Assembly (NCBI GenBank): GCA_018268915.1
Contig: JAFDVQ010000003.1
Location: 186,001 to 250,000, forward strand
Length of the DNA: 64,000 bases
Direction: 5' to 3'
Source of the DNA: Acidobacteriota bacterium
GTDB lineage: Bacteria; Acidobacteriota; Terriglobia; Terriglobales; Acidobacteriaceae
Position 1 is the stretch's first letter. Every line of letters starts with the position of its first letter. Shown piece after piece: positions 44,287 to 53,279 of the stretch. A program made the translations under genes and the position numbers. The notes below the pieces were generated by a model. The model was not told where the DNA came from, did no database searches, and saw only the letters and a list, made by a program, of their open reading frames with translations.

Positions 44287-44596
44287 GGGTGCCCCTGGTC
44301 CCTCGCATTTGGGGACCAGGGAACCTCTGTTCTCGTCGTCAGAAGAGGCGGGTGCCCCAGGTCTCGCCTTTGAGACCTGGGATTGAACCTGGTCGGGACC
44401 TCCAGCCGGGTGCCCCTTGGTCCCTCGCATTTGGGGAGCAGGAACCTCTGTTCTCGTCGTCAGAAGAGGCGGGTGCCCCAGGTCTCGCCTTTGAGACCTG
44501 GGATTTGAACCTGGTCGGGACCCCCAGCCGGGTGCCCATGGTCCTTCGCATTTGAGGACCAGGGAACCTCTGTTCTCGTTGTCAGAAGAGGCGAGT
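44287..44596 (+). repeat. Higher-order repeat: 2.5 copies of a 121-base composite unit
   Basis: Units begin at 44287, 44408 and 44530. Each contains a GGTCC-type hairpin (CCCTGGTCC ... GGACCAGGG), the spacer AACCTCTGTTCTCGTCGTCA, a GGTCTC/GAGACC hairpin and the spacer GAACCTGGTCGGGAC. The third copy stops after the first spacer. The first hairpin carries T-A where most genomic copies have C-G. The region 44270-44678 has no gene. Confidence 0.95.
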
Positions 44597-44678
44597 CCTC
44601 CACACAAGCCGCACAAACAAAGACTGCGATTACATTGCACTCCTTCGCGTAGCCTCTTATGATTGCCGCTGAGCTCCG

Positions 44679-45707
44679 ATGAAGGCCTTCTTCTTACTCT
44701 CACTCCTGTTGCTTGCTTCGTCTCCTTCCGATCAACGAAAACAATCCAATCCACTGGATCAACTCCCGCCCAACGAGGAACTCCTCACGCATTTCGGTGA
44801 GCGCGCCGACTTCTCGCCAGACAACCAGAGAATCGCCTTCATGAGCAAAAGCTTCGGCGATGCCTTCGTCATTGACTTGAAGACTCGCGCCATCCGTTGT
44901 CTCACCTGCAGCATCCCGGGTGCCGCTTTTCTCCGCGTCATGCATCTCTCCAACGGTGATTACATCCTCATCGGCCCCGAAAGATTCACTGACGTCGACA
45001 CCAGCCGCGACCGCGACAACGAACTCTGGTATCTCAGCAGCAAGCCCGGATCGAAACCCGAGCGCCTCAACCAACGCATGTTTGAAGGCGCAGCAATCTC
45101 GAAGAAGAACATGCTCATCTCCTTCGCTGAACACCACGGCGATCACCCCGAGCTCCCCGTCAACTACTCGCGCCTCATGGTAGCCACCCTCGATCTGTCG
45201 CAAGACACACCGCGCCTCGCCAACATTCACAAGGTCCACGAGAGTTCCGACGATAGTTGCAGCCTCGAAGCGCAGGACTTCTACGACAACGACTCGAAGA
45301 TGACCTTTACCTGCTACGTCAAACAGCATCAGCCCACTGATCCGATCTCGATGGTCATGGGCATAGATCTGAAGACCGGTAAGGTCACCGACTTCTCGCA
45401 GGCTCCAGGCTTCTATAACGAATGCGAAGGCATCTTCCCCGACGGCAACTACACCGCCGTCGAATCCGACCGCCAGGTCTCAGACCTTGGCGGCGATCAC
45501 GGCATGCACAATATCGACATCTGGAAGCTGCGACTCGACGGTACGGGAAAAGACTGGAAGCGCCTCACGCATTTCAATGACTTTGCCGGCTGGAAAGCCT
45601 CTAACCCCGTCATCTCTACAGATGGAAAGTTAATGGCGTTTCAAGTAGCGCACACCGCCGACCGCGCCGGCGTAGGCTACGGCATCGTGCTACACCATCT
45701 CGAGTGA
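44679..45707 (+). CDS. Exported beta-propeller (TolB/PD40-like) protein
   Basis: 342 residues with a short signal peptide (MKAFFLLSLLLLASS). Repeating blades of the WD40-like/PD40 type are visible: ERADFSPDNQRIAFMSKS, FVIDLKTRAIRCLTC, and NPVISTDGKLMAFQVAH at the C-terminus. A conserved-looking centre has FYNECEGIFPDGNYTAVESD and GGDHGMHNIDIWKLRLDG. Such proteins bind partners or polysaccharides in the periplasm; no enzymatic residues are recognised. It is flanked on both sides by repeat-rich, gene-free DNA. Confidence 0.78.
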   Translation: MKAFFLLSLLLLASSPSDQRKQSNPLDQLPPNEELLTHFGERADFSPDNQRIAFMSKSFGDAFVIDLKTRAIRCLTCSIPGAAFLRVMHLSNGDYILIGPERFTDVDTSRDRDNELWYLSSKPGSKPERLNQRMFEGAAISKKNMLISFAEHHGDHPELPVNYSRLMVATLDLSQDTPRLANIHKVHESSDDSCSLEAQDFYDNDSKMTFTCYVKQHQPTDPISMVMGIDLKTGKVTDFSQAPGFYNECEGIFPDGNYTAVESDRQVSDLGGDHGMHNIDIWKLRLDGTGKDWKRLTHFNDFAGWKASNPVISTDGKLMAFQVAHTADRAGVGYGIVLHHLE

Positions 45708-45873
45708 AACGGTGTTGATCAGCTAGTCCTGCCCAGAGGTGAGTGCCCCGTCCAGGCTTTGCTTGGGCGGTATGAAGTTCAATACAACCATTCACCACAA
45801 ACAGAGGCGCCGGTTGCCCCATTCTGAACTTGTCGTCTGACCATTAGGGTGGAAACAAGCACCCCCAAACGAA

Positions 45874-45903
45874 AACGCCAGAAACCTTGCGGCCTCTGGC
45901 GTT
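45874..45903 (-). terminator. Intrinsic terminator at the end of the hairpin array (minus strand)
   Basis: On the minus strand, AACGCCAGA and TCTGGCGTT form a perfect 9-bp stem. The inner sequence GGCC-GCAA-GGTT continues pairing around a GCAA tetraloop, and TTCGTTT follows. The uridine tract is present only for the minus direction. Confidence 0.7.
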
Positions 45904-46780
45904 CTCTAACGGTAATCCTGTAGCACTTCGGATCATGCATCGACCTCTCGAGCCTGCCGATCAAGCAGCGGGGTGGCCGCATTCTCTTGATCTTCCCGCT
46001 CAACCTGGGTTTCGGTTCCGGGTTGCCCCTTCTCCGCTCCCTTTCTGCTGAGCCGGCGTCCGAGGTCCGATGGTTTGCGCCATCTTCCTCGTCCCTTCGG
46101 CTGTGCCGGCGATCTCCGCTCAGGTTTCCCTTCGCTTCTGATGCCTTTGGCGCTGCCGGTTTCCGCAGGGTTCTGAGTTGCCCCAGTGGCACCCGCTTCC
46201 TCCTGCATCGCCTGCGATACGAACCTCAGGTTGCCCCTCGTTCCGTATCTCCGGCTTTACCGGTGATCGATCGTCGAGTCGCCTCGATTCTCTCTCCTTC
46301 GGCGGTGCCGGTTGTGAAAGCTCCAGGTTGCCCCTTCGCTTCGCGCCCCCGGTATCGCCGACGATCAGCTTCTGAGTCGCCCCAGATGCTCATCCTCCGG
46401 TCCCGGCTGACTTCCGTTCCGAGTCGCCTCGGAGTTCCGTGCCATCCGGTCGCCCTGTTCGAATTTCCGGATTGCTCCATCCACTCGCTTCGGGCTTCGT
46501 CGCTCAAACTTTCCCCAAGTCGCCCTGGTTCCTGCTTGCTCAACGTCGCCGATTCCGTATGTCTCGAGTCGCCCCGAAACTTCCTTCCTCGGCTGATCCG
46601 TATTTGCTTTCACAGGTTGCGCCTGTTTCCGCATCTACGGCTGGGTCGATGATTACTCCCTGGCTGATTCGAACTTTGCATCCTCGGCTTGCGCCGCGGA
46701 TGAATCTTCGGTACCAATCAGGTACCGGCATTCCTGATCTGATTTCCAGCGCACTCTTAATCTCAATCCATTGTCCGCAA
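45874..46780 (-). ncRNA. Candidate large structured RNA: regular array of GNRA-capped hairpins
   Basis: The minus strand is purine-rich and has no credible protein frame. GCGA or GCAA loops recur about every 49 bases. Window positions of the elements are 46173, 46225, 46274, 46323, 46372, 46418, 46468, 46515, 46564 and 46612, with outliers at 46023 and 46685. Stems differ but still pair: CUGGG/CUCAG, UCGAG/CUCGA, UCCGAG/CUCGGA, UCGGG/CUCGA, CCAGG/CUUGG, UGGA/UCCG, ACAGG/CCUGU, CGGC/GCCG. A second hairpin type lies between some of them (CGGC-ACC-GCCG at 46300, CGGC-ACA-GCCG at 46098). The array ends in an intrinsic terminator. The 5' end and promoter are not located, and I recognise no known RNA family. 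Confidence 0.45.
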
Positions 46781-47106
46781 TCGGCCGACCACGAACTCTA
46801 AACCAAAACCGTTGCTTGCGCCTTTCACCAGGCCGGAGCTGCCGTTCCAATCAGCTACAGAGTCACCAGCTAGTTAGAGACAGTAGGCCCGATCGATCTG
46901 TGGATGCAAGTGCAAAACCCCAGTAGATTCTGTGGATATCACCATTCACAGTGCATTCACACCCGAATTGTGAGCCCGCTGACTCTCTCCCCCACTTATT
47001 AAGTCGAAATCACCAACTTACCCTCAACTTATTGCCAGCCAATTGCACTTATACCTGTGCCTTTCTTCTCCATCCGGCTAACTCGAAGCTCTCCCCGAAC
47101 AATAAC

Positions 47107-47153
47107 GACTGTCATCCCGAGCGACCAACGGGAGTCGAGGGACCCGCAGCTGC
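47107..47153 (+). repeat. TGTCATCCCGAGCG-type repeat
   Basis: GACTGTCATCCCGAGCG ... GTCGAGGGACCCGCAGCTGC, the same family as at 9213 and 13716. It lies 80 bases before the PhyH gene. The stretch 46900-47100 before it is AT-richer and has no visible gene. Confidence 0.85.
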
Positions 47154-47234
47154 TCCTAAAAAGGCAGCCTCATCAAGACACCCGCGCGATCCCCCACGCC
47201 GTCCAAGGTTCGATGCTTCAGCTCCCACCATAGA

Positions 47235-47957
47235 ATGAAGTGCATGTTGGACCAGACCCTCTTGTCGCGCCAAATTGAAAATGATGGATACGCAACACGA
47301 GAGAGCATTGTGTCCCAACAGGAAGTTGATCAGCTGATCAATTCCGTCGAGAGAGAGCAAGCGGGCCAAGCTGTGGAGCGAAGCGGCAAAATCTTCGCAG
47401 TGCGCAATCTCCTCGATTCTCCGGAGATCAGGAAGCTGGCCCAGTCAAAATCGGTCCTCGAGTTGGCTCGGACAATACTGGGCAGCGGCGCCTTCCCCGT
47501 TCGCGGCATCCTCTTCGACAAAATACCGGAAGCGAACTGGAAGGTCCCCTGGCACCAGGATGTGACCATTGCAGTGAGGGACAGGACAGAAGTAGATGGA
47601 TTCGCCCCCTGGTCAACGAAAGCCGGCGTCCTACACGTACAAGCTCCTCCATCTGTGCTCGAGAATATGATTTCGATCCGGCTCCATCTCGATGCGTGTG
47701 ACGAATCGAACGGCGCGTTGCAGGTTATCCCCGGATCGCACCGCTCAGGTCGGATTCCCGAGACGGACATTCCCGCCGCAATCGCCGAATCCAAGCCCCA
47801 GACATGCGCTGTAAACCGCGGTGGTGCCTTGTTGATGCGACCGCTCCTGCTCCACGCATCATCGGCCTCACAATCCCCCGCACATCGCCGCGTCATTCAT
47901 TTGGACTTCGCAGGCAGACAATTGCCCGCTCCTCTGAAATGGCTGTCAGAATCGTGA
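47235..47957 (+). CDS. Phytanoyl-CoA dioxygenase (PhyH) family protein
   Basis: 240 residues (ATG at 47235; the ATG at 47244 is also possible). The family is Fe(II)/2-oxoglutarate dependent. The HxD part of the iron triad is in VPWHQDVTIAVRD near residue 107. SNGALQVIPGSHRSGRIP is the family's typical loop. The distal His is in MRPLLLHASSAS near 205, followed by the Arg that binds 2-oxoglutarate (HRRVIHLDF). It probably hydroxylates a small molecule; the substrate is unknown. There is no signal peptide. Confidence 0.87.
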   Translation: MKCMLDQTLLSRQIENDGYATRESIVSQQEVDQLINSVEREQAGQAVERSGKIFAVRNLLDSPEIRKLAQSKSVLELARTILGSGAFPVRGILFDKIPEANWKVPWHQDVTIAVRDRTEVDGFAPWSTKAGVLHVQAPPSVLENMISIRLHLDACDESNGALQVIPGSHRSGRIPETDIPAAIAESKPQTCAVNRGGALLMRPLLLHASSASQSPAHRRVIHLDFAGRQLPAPLKWLSES

Positions 47958-48004
47958 ACTCACGCACAGCCAGATTCGAACCCTGACATCTATGTCTGCA
48001 GCAA

Positions 48005-49186
48005 TCACTGCTCGGCGAAGTAAATCGTTCGCGTTCGAGCCGTGAAGTCCGATCCACCCACCCTGACCTCCACCGTATGGCGCTCGCCAAAATCCTTTGA
48101 AGGTGGATACGCGAAGCCGATCAGGTAATACGACCGTGCGTCCGCAACGCAGCGAGCGATCTCACCAGCAATGTCCCGAGTGCCGTTGCGCACGACGCCT
48201 CCGCTCTGCCATGCGAAGGCTTGCAGCGCGAGGATCGAAGCAGTCGCATCTTTCGACGCTGAGACTCCCTGAAAGAAATAACTGCTCTGCAGTTTCTTCT
48301 GGCCAACCGGAAGAAACTCCGTGGAAGCCACATCGTTCAGTGTCACCTGCGCTTCCGTCAGCGCCTCTGAAACGTTGACGAAATTGCGATAGAAACTTTC
48401 TTTCGTTTCCAGCGTGTCGGGTGTGTAACCAAGCTCATTCAACAGGGGCCACCCACGCCCAAACCAGATGACGATTGTTCTAACCGGCCTGTGCGATCTG
48501 CTGCGGCTCAAGATCAACGACTCGCCGAGGCTGTTGAGACTGGATACCGACAAGTTGAACAGGCTGTCCAGACAGTCAAGCCGTCGATTTAAATCATGAC
48601 CAAGACTCTGCTGCGCCCCTTCCACAGTCGCATCCCGGCAGCTCATGGAGTCGATCTTTCCCGAGCGCTTGTCCAGTTCGCGCATTACCGCCTCACGACT
48701 ATCGGAAAAGGAGCTCATCTCCAGTCCGTGATCCGACAAGACCGCTATGGAAGTCTGGTTTGCCAGTGACCCGCTTTCGCCCTGGAGATATTTGGCAATT
48801 GCCTTGCGGTAGGAACTCACCTTTCCAGCAGAGTTGTTCAGGGCGTCAATCACCAGAACTACGCGGACTGGCGTCGCCGCCGAGTCGTTGCCCGCGCGCT
48901 GAAAAGACGAAATCTTGAAAGGCTGATTGTCGACCAGAAGATCGAAGTCAGACTGCTTGAGGTCAACAGCCGGTTGCCCCGCGGCCGTCGTCACCTGCAC
49001 GTTGAGAAATACTCGGTGAAGGTCTTCATAATTCTGTTCGCGCTCGCTATGAGTGCGAGGAATCAGCTGCGGAAATCGCGGCCCCGGCGGTGCATTCGAT
49101 TGGGCGCAAACAACAGGCGGCAGAAAGAGACACAATCCAGCAGTGAAGAAAGGCAATCCTATGCGAAGCAAGTTTTCCCGGGCCAT
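48005..49186 (-). CDS. Exported VWFA-related domain protein
   Basis: 393 residues with a signal peptide (about 1-29, ending VVCAQ). The acidobacterial VWFA-related layout is present: an N-terminal strand VFLNVQVTTAAGQPAVDLKQ then SDFDLLVDNQPFKISSF, followed by the A domain beginning VRVVLVIDALNNSAG. The first metal-site motif is DALNN instead of DxSxS, so metal binding may be weak or lost. RTIVIWFGRGWPLL and a C-terminal SYYLIGFAYPPSKDFGE with a beta strand end (VEVRVGGSDFTART) follow. It resembles the 39344-40975 product in plan. It is presumed to act at the cell surface. Confidence 0.85.
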   Translation of the reverse strand: MARENLLRIGLPFFTAGLCLFLPPVVCAQSNAPPGPRFPQLIPRTHSEREQNYEDLHRVFLNVQVTTAAGQPAVDLKQSDFDLLVDNQPFKISSFQRAGNDSAATPVRVVLVIDALNNSAGKVSSYRKAIAKYLQGESGSLANQTSIAVLSDHGLEMSSFSDSREAVMRELDKRSGKIDSMSCRDATVEGAQQSLGHDLNRRLDCLDSLFNLSVSSLNSLGESLILSRSRSHRPVRTIVIWFGRGWPLLNELGYTPDTLETKESFYRNFVNVSEALTEAQVTLNDVASTEFLPVGQKKLQSSYFFQGVSASKDATASILALQAFAWQSGGVVRNGTRDIAGEIARCVADARSYYLIGFAYPPSKDFGERHTVEVRVGGSDFTARTRTIYFAEQ

Positions 49187-49321
49187 ATGCGCGAATCAAT
49201 CGTGACCTGACCACTCTAGCAAAGTTGCTTCCGTCGCGACTGTAAGCCGATCTACCTATGAGGCTATCGGCAGTCGCCCGCCGAGATGAGAAGTACTGGC
49301 TCCCAGCTGTAATCTGCTGCC

Positions 49322-49828
49322 ATGAGCCGAGTGACGAATGCCATCCTTATTGCCCACGTTGGCAGAGAATCAGACGATGAGATTCCCAGCTTGAACGAAT
49401 TCCTTCGAACACACCAGATCGGAGGTGGCGAGTTTAAGGAAGTCTCAGACCACGCAGGAGGGTACAGGCACCTCGAATGCCGCGTCTATCTCTCCGCCTT
49501 CAATCATGCAGATACAAATGCAATAGTTGATGCCGTTAGAAGAAGCTATTGGCGTGATAAGCAAACCCTGCAGCTATTCATCAAAGAGCAGGAAGATGAA
49601 CTTTTCACTCAACGTTACTGCGGGGCAGACGAAAGCGTAGCGCTTCGCGTCCCCTTGAAGCCAGAGGAACTGAGGATCATCTGTAACGCATTGAACGAGG
49701 TTTGTCACGGCATAGACCTTCGCGGCGAGTTCGAGACGAGAATGGGTGCAAGTCTCGACGAGAGTCGGCAACTGCTCGATGACCTTCTTGAGATATTAAA
49801 AAGACCGGCGCCAGAAGATCCGATATGA
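49322..49828 (+). CDS. Hypothetical protein, lower GC than its neighbours
   Basis: 168 residues, cytoplasmic (no signal or membrane helix), acidic overall. An N-terminal mixed region (NAILIAHVGRESDDEIPSLN, ECRVYLSAFNHAD) is followed by a helical C-terminus with CNALNEVCHGIDLRGEFETR and DESRQLLDDLLEIL. No family is recognised; the compact alpha/beta look resembles some toxin-immunity proteins, but no toxin gene is adjacent. AT-rich codons (for example the end GATATTAAAAAGACC) set it apart from nearby genes and suggest transfer. Confidence 0.7.
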   Translation: MSRVTNAILIAHVGRESDDEIPSLNEFLRTHQIGGGEFKEVSDHAGGYRHLECRVYLSAFNHADTNAIVDAVRRSYWRDKQTLQLFIKEQEDELFTQRYCGADESVALRVPLKPEELRIICNALNEVCHGIDLRGEFETRMGASLDESRQLLDDLLEILKRPAPEDPI

Positions 49829-49960
49829 GGTGCGCAAAACTCTGCCATTTGCCAGAGTGAAGGACCCCAGTCCCCCACCCAAGCCCGTTATCCTTAAGTC
49901 AGATTCGCATCAACAGACAAGCACCACGTCATCCCTCATCCCCTAAAGGAAGAATCCTGA

Positions 49961-51541
49961 ATGAAGCCCCGGTCCCTTGCTGCCTGGTTCCTCGCCCTCG
50001 CCGCCACCTGCGCATCGGCGCAGACCAATGCAGGAGAGCAAACATCGAGCACTAACCTGCCCTTCACCGTCACGCAGGTCACATCCCTTCGCCTGCCTTG
50101 GAGAATCGCATTCCTCCCCGACGGCCGCATGCTCATCACCGAGAAAGTCGGCGGCCTCGTCCTCGTCACGCCTCAGGGAGAGAAGACTTCCGTCGCCAAC
50201 GTTCCCCCGGTTCTCTGGGAAGGCCAGGGCGGCATGCTCGGCGTCTACGCCTCTCCGCACTACGCACAGGACCACAGCGTCTATCTCACCTACTCCGAGC
50301 CCGGTGTAGACGTGAATAACGACGGATCCAGCCTTGCCCTCGCGCGCGCTCAGCTAAAAATCGCCGGCAACTCCGCAAGCCTTGAGAACCTCAAGGTCAT
50401 CTGGCGCGATGGAGCGCGCGGCAACGGCGGCCAGTTCGGCGCAGCCATTGCATTCTCGCCCGACAAAAAATTCCTCTATCTCGCAGTCGGCGAACGTCAG
50501 CGCATGACGCCCGCACAGGATCCCAATCAGCCCCTCGGCAAGATTCTCCGCCTCACCCTCGACGGCAAGCCCGCTCCCGGCAACCCCATGGCAGGCAAAA
50601 CCGGCGCAGCCAAGGTGCCCATCATCGATCCTCCCGGTGACACCGAAGCCGCGAAGACCGCCCCCGTCCTGAGCACGTACACCTTCCCCGGCCCCAACCT
50701 CACGCCCTCTGAAACCTGGGCCACCGGCTTCCGCACACCCTACGGTCTCGCCTTCGCACCCGATGGCCGCCTCTGGGAACTCGAACACGGCCCGCGCGGA
50801 GGTGACGAGCTCAACCTCATCGAGCCCGGCAAAAACTACGGCTGGCCTCTCGTCTCCTATGGGATGAACTACAACGGCGTCCCCATCCCCAGTCCCGACA
50901 CACGCCCCGACCTCGCTAAGCCGGTCATCTACTGGGTGCCTGTCATCGCTCCCGGCAATCTCATGTTTTACTCGGGCTCCATGTACCCGCAGTGGAAGGG
51001 CTCCGGCTTCGCCAGCGGTCTCGGCTCTCAGGCGCTCATCCGCATCGTCTTCGACGGCAAGGGCGGAGCTAAGGCCGTCGATCGCTGGGACGTGAAGCAT
51101 CGCGTCCGCGACATCGAAGAAGCTCCCGATGGATCGCTGTGGATGATCGAAGACGCCAACCCCGGTGGTCTTTTCCGCCTCACGCCTGTTGGCATGCCCG
51201 TCGCTGCACCCGCCGCGAAATCGGAGATAGCGGCCACCAGCCCGGCAATTCCGATTCCTGCAAATGCCTCCCCTGCCCAGCGCGTAAAAATCCTCGTTCA
51301 GAACAACAATTGCCTCTCCTGCCATCGCATCGGAAAGAGCGGAGGAGATCTCGCTCCGCCACTCAACGGCATCGGATCGAAGCGCTCTGCAGATCAGATC
51401 CGCGCCGCCATCATCAGTCCCGTGCCCTCAACCGGCGTCAACTACAAGAACCCCATGCCCTCCTACAAGGACAAGATCGCCGGGAAGGACCTGGACCTCC
51501 TCGTCCACTACCTCAGCACTCTCCCCGCCAGCACAAAATAA
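49961..51541 (+). CDS. PQQ-dependent sugar dehydrogenase-like protein fused to cytochrome c
   Basis: 526 residues with a signal peptide (about 1-22, ending CASAQ). Residues about 30-400 form the glucose/sorbosone dehydrogenase propeller (RLPWRIAFLPDGRMLITEK, GGMLGVYASPHY, ATGFRTPYGLAFAPDGRLW, ELEHGPRGGDELNLI), as in soluble aldose sugar dehydrogenases. A linker leads to a c-type cytochrome domain near residue 448 with CLSCH, then APPLNGIGSKRS and a MPSYKDKIAG segment for the axial Met. It should oxidise sugars or similar alcohols in the periplasm and pass electrons to its own heme. PQQ biosynthesis genes are not in the window. Confidence 0.88.
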   Translation: MKPRSLAAWFLALAATCASAQTNAGEQTSSTNLPFTVTQVTSLRLPWRIAFLPDGRMLITEKVGGLVLVTPQGEKTSVANVPPVLWEGQGGMLGVYASPHYAQDHSVYLTYSEPGVDVNNDGSSLALARAQLKIAGNSASLENLKVIWRDGARGNGGQFGAAIAFSPDKKFLYLAVGERQRMTPAQDPNQPLGKILRLTLDGKPAPGNPMAGKTGAAKVPIIDPPGDTEAAKTAPVLSTYTFPGPNLTPSETWATGFRTPYGLAFAPDGRLWELEHGPRGGDELNLIEPGKNYGWPLVSYGMNYNGVPIPSPDTRPDLAKPVIYWVPVIAPGNLMFYSGSMYPQWKGSGFASGLGSQALIRIVFDGKGGAKAVDRWDVKHRVRDIEEAPDGSLWMIEDANPGGLFRLTPVGMPVAAPAAKSEIAATSPAIPIPANASPAQRVKILVQNNNCLSCHRIGKSGGDLAPPLNGIGSKRSADQIRAAIISPVPSTGVNYKNPMPSYKDKIAGKDLDLLVHYLSTLPASTK

Positions 51542-51556
51542 CGCGATCAAAAAACC

Positions 51557-51595
51557 AAAACGGACGCCGGCCAAAATCAGGCCCGCGTCCGTTTT
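51557..51595. terminator. Bidirectional terminator between convergent genes
   Basis: AAAACGGACGC (51557-51567) and GCGTCCGTTTT (51585-51595) form a perfect 11-bp stem whose A/T ends give a U tract in both directions. It lies between the stops of the dehydrogenase gene and the convergent SBP56-like gene. Confidence 0.8.
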
Positions 51596-51617
51596 CGTGC
51601 GATAGACCTACGTCGCG

Positions 51618-52943
51618 CTACTTCATCGCAATCCCATGCGGGCGCGCCGGACCCGTCTTGAACGCCGTATTGAAATCCAGCCGGAATCGCTTGTCCTCTT
51701 TCAGGCCATCGTGCGTCACCTTGAGGACGTGAACCTTATGATCGCCTTCAAAGTGAATGATCCCGGCAGCATCTTCATTCAGGAAGTAATCCGTCACAAC
51801 CAATCGGCTGTCATCCTCGCTCAGCACGATGTTGTGCGGCCCGGCATTCGCCCCGAAACTGACGACTGAAATCTGCTTGGGATTGAAGCGATTTGTCGTG
51901 TCCAGCATAACCACTTGCCCTGCCATGAACGTGCCCACAATCAGCCGGTCCCCCGATTGCGGCGTCGCCATAATCTGGCCCATTCCGCCAGAGACCGGTG
52001 TGTCCACGTGCGGCGTGACCGTTGCGAGATCGAAGACAGGAGTTCCAGTGCCTCGCTCAGGATCGATCAGATAGATGTGCCCGTCAAACATGCCCGCCGT
52101 GTATCCGTAGCCCTTCGGATCGTTAGGAAGCATCTTCACATCCATCGTTCCCAGAGCTGGACTTCCGTCAGGCGCGACCAGATCAATCGTCTTCGTGATC
52201 AGGCGATCCCGGAAGTTCCATATCCGCACAGAACTCCGCAATACCGGCCCCATCGAACCCATCAACGTGCTGCTCGGCAAAATAAAGTCCGAGGTCATCA
52301 TCAGATTCAGGTCCGGACGCGCCGAGATCCCGTGCGGATTGAATCCATCCAGCGGCGGAGTAGATGGCCACTCATTGAAAAGCGACACCGTGCCGAAATG
52401 GTCTTTGACGAAATGCAGGCGGCCATCGAATTCCGCCACCCGGCCCGGAGCCATACCCGTCGCCGACCCCATCTGCGTGATCAGAAATCCGCCGTTCTCG
52501 AGCGGCAGAAAATCGTCCGTCATCGCCGATTCCACGGCCTTCGTCGATAACAGGAACCGCGGCTTCTTCGCATCTCTCACATCGAAGAAGAAGATTCCGT
52601 TCTGCCCTTTCAGAAGGCTCAGCAGTCCTCCGCATCCAAGGATCGTCTTGTTCGAATTCAGATGACAGTGGTGCGGCTCGTTCCCCGTGTTGCCGGGAGG
52701 CGGCACTGGCACCACATTGATCACTTGTCCGTACTTCGGAGAATTTTCATTGAAGTCGATCACGGCAAGAAAGTCCGGTGCCACCTGCGCCTGATCCTGT
52801 GCCCAGATATAGAGAACCTTTTCCGCCCGGCCACCGTGGTCGTCTTCAGCCAGCACGGAAGCCGAGGTGCCAGGTATAAACGCAATAAGAACAAGCAACC
52901 TTACGGTTGCGAATAGGGTTTGTCGCAGGATTCGCAGGGACAC
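51618..52943 (-). CDS. Selenium-binding protein (SBP56/methanethiol oxidase) family, exported
   Basis: 441 residues with a signal peptide (about 1-32, ending SVLAED). The propeller family is recognised from KVLYIWAQDQAQVAPDFLAV, VPPPGNTGNEPHHCHLNSNK then TILGCGGLLSLL, SALGTMDVKM-like strands and GPHNIVLSEDDSRLVVTDYF. His residues of NEPHHCH, GFNPHGI and GPHNI are the likely metal ligands; the human relative SELENBP1 is a methanethiol oxidase. Export of this protein and the change of the usual CPGP-type N-terminus are noteworthy. The substrate here is unknown. Confidence 0.82.
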   Translation of the reverse strand: MSLRILRQTLFATVRLLVLIAFIPGTSASVLAEDDHGGRAEKVLYIWAQDQAQVAPDFLAVIDFNENSPKYGQVINVVPVPPPGNTGNEPHHCHLNSNKTILGCGGLLSLLKGQNGIFFFDVRDAKKPRFLLSTKAVESAMTDDFLPLENGGFLITQMGSATGMAPGRVAEFDGRLHFVKDHFGTVSLFNEWPSTPPLDGFNPHGISARPDLNLMMTSDFILPSSTLMGSMGPVLRSSVRIWNFRDRLITKTIDLVAPDGSPALGTMDVKMLPNDPKGYGYTAGMFDGHIYLIDPERGTGTPVFDLATVTPHVDTPVSGGMGQIMATPQSGDRLIVGTFMAGQVVMLDTTNRFNPKQISVVSFGANAGPHNIVLSEDDSRLVVTDYFLNEDAAGIIHFEGDHKVHVLKVTHDGLKEDKRFRLDFNTAFKTGPARPHGIAMK

Positions 52944-53279
52944 GGGGACTCCACCTTTCGAGCAATGACAACATGGATGGGTGCTGGGGAACTGCGTTAC
53001 GGCAGGGATGATTCAGAGATTATCACAGCGGAACAATGGGCAAATTCTCACCCAATGCACATGTAACGAGGCAGCTCGGGCCAAAGTCGCAACAATGACG
53101 CAGCGAGCCAGCACCCCGCCACCTGTCGCCAGATTGTCACTTCTTTCACGAAGAAATTCTGCTTACATCTGTGTGACAAGTCGCCGCTATACTGCATGTA
53201 CCTTCAATCTCAGAGTTGCATGACAAATCTCAGGCAAGTAACTGGGCGCCCTCGTGTGCCCGCTCACCGGGAGGGTGCG
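52944..53279. other. Intergenic region upstream of the response regulator
   Basis: About 336 bases, divergent promoter region of the SBP56-like gene (minus) and the response regulator (plus). A TATACT -10-like box is at about 53190, but no -35 at good spacing was found. No repeat element and no credible gene were seen. Confidence 0.45.

Noticed and set aside
45987..46652. Long plus-strand open frame of about 221 codons in the hairpin array
   Set aside because: The translation is Arg/Ser/Pro-rich without domain character, overlapping frames are open on the other strand too, and repeat units vary in length by non-multiples of three.
46899..46939. Two DnaA-box-like words (TGTGGATGC, TGTGGATAT) in an AT-richer stretch, possible origin
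   Set aside because: Only two imperfect boxes, no dnaA, dnaN or other origin-linked genes nearby.
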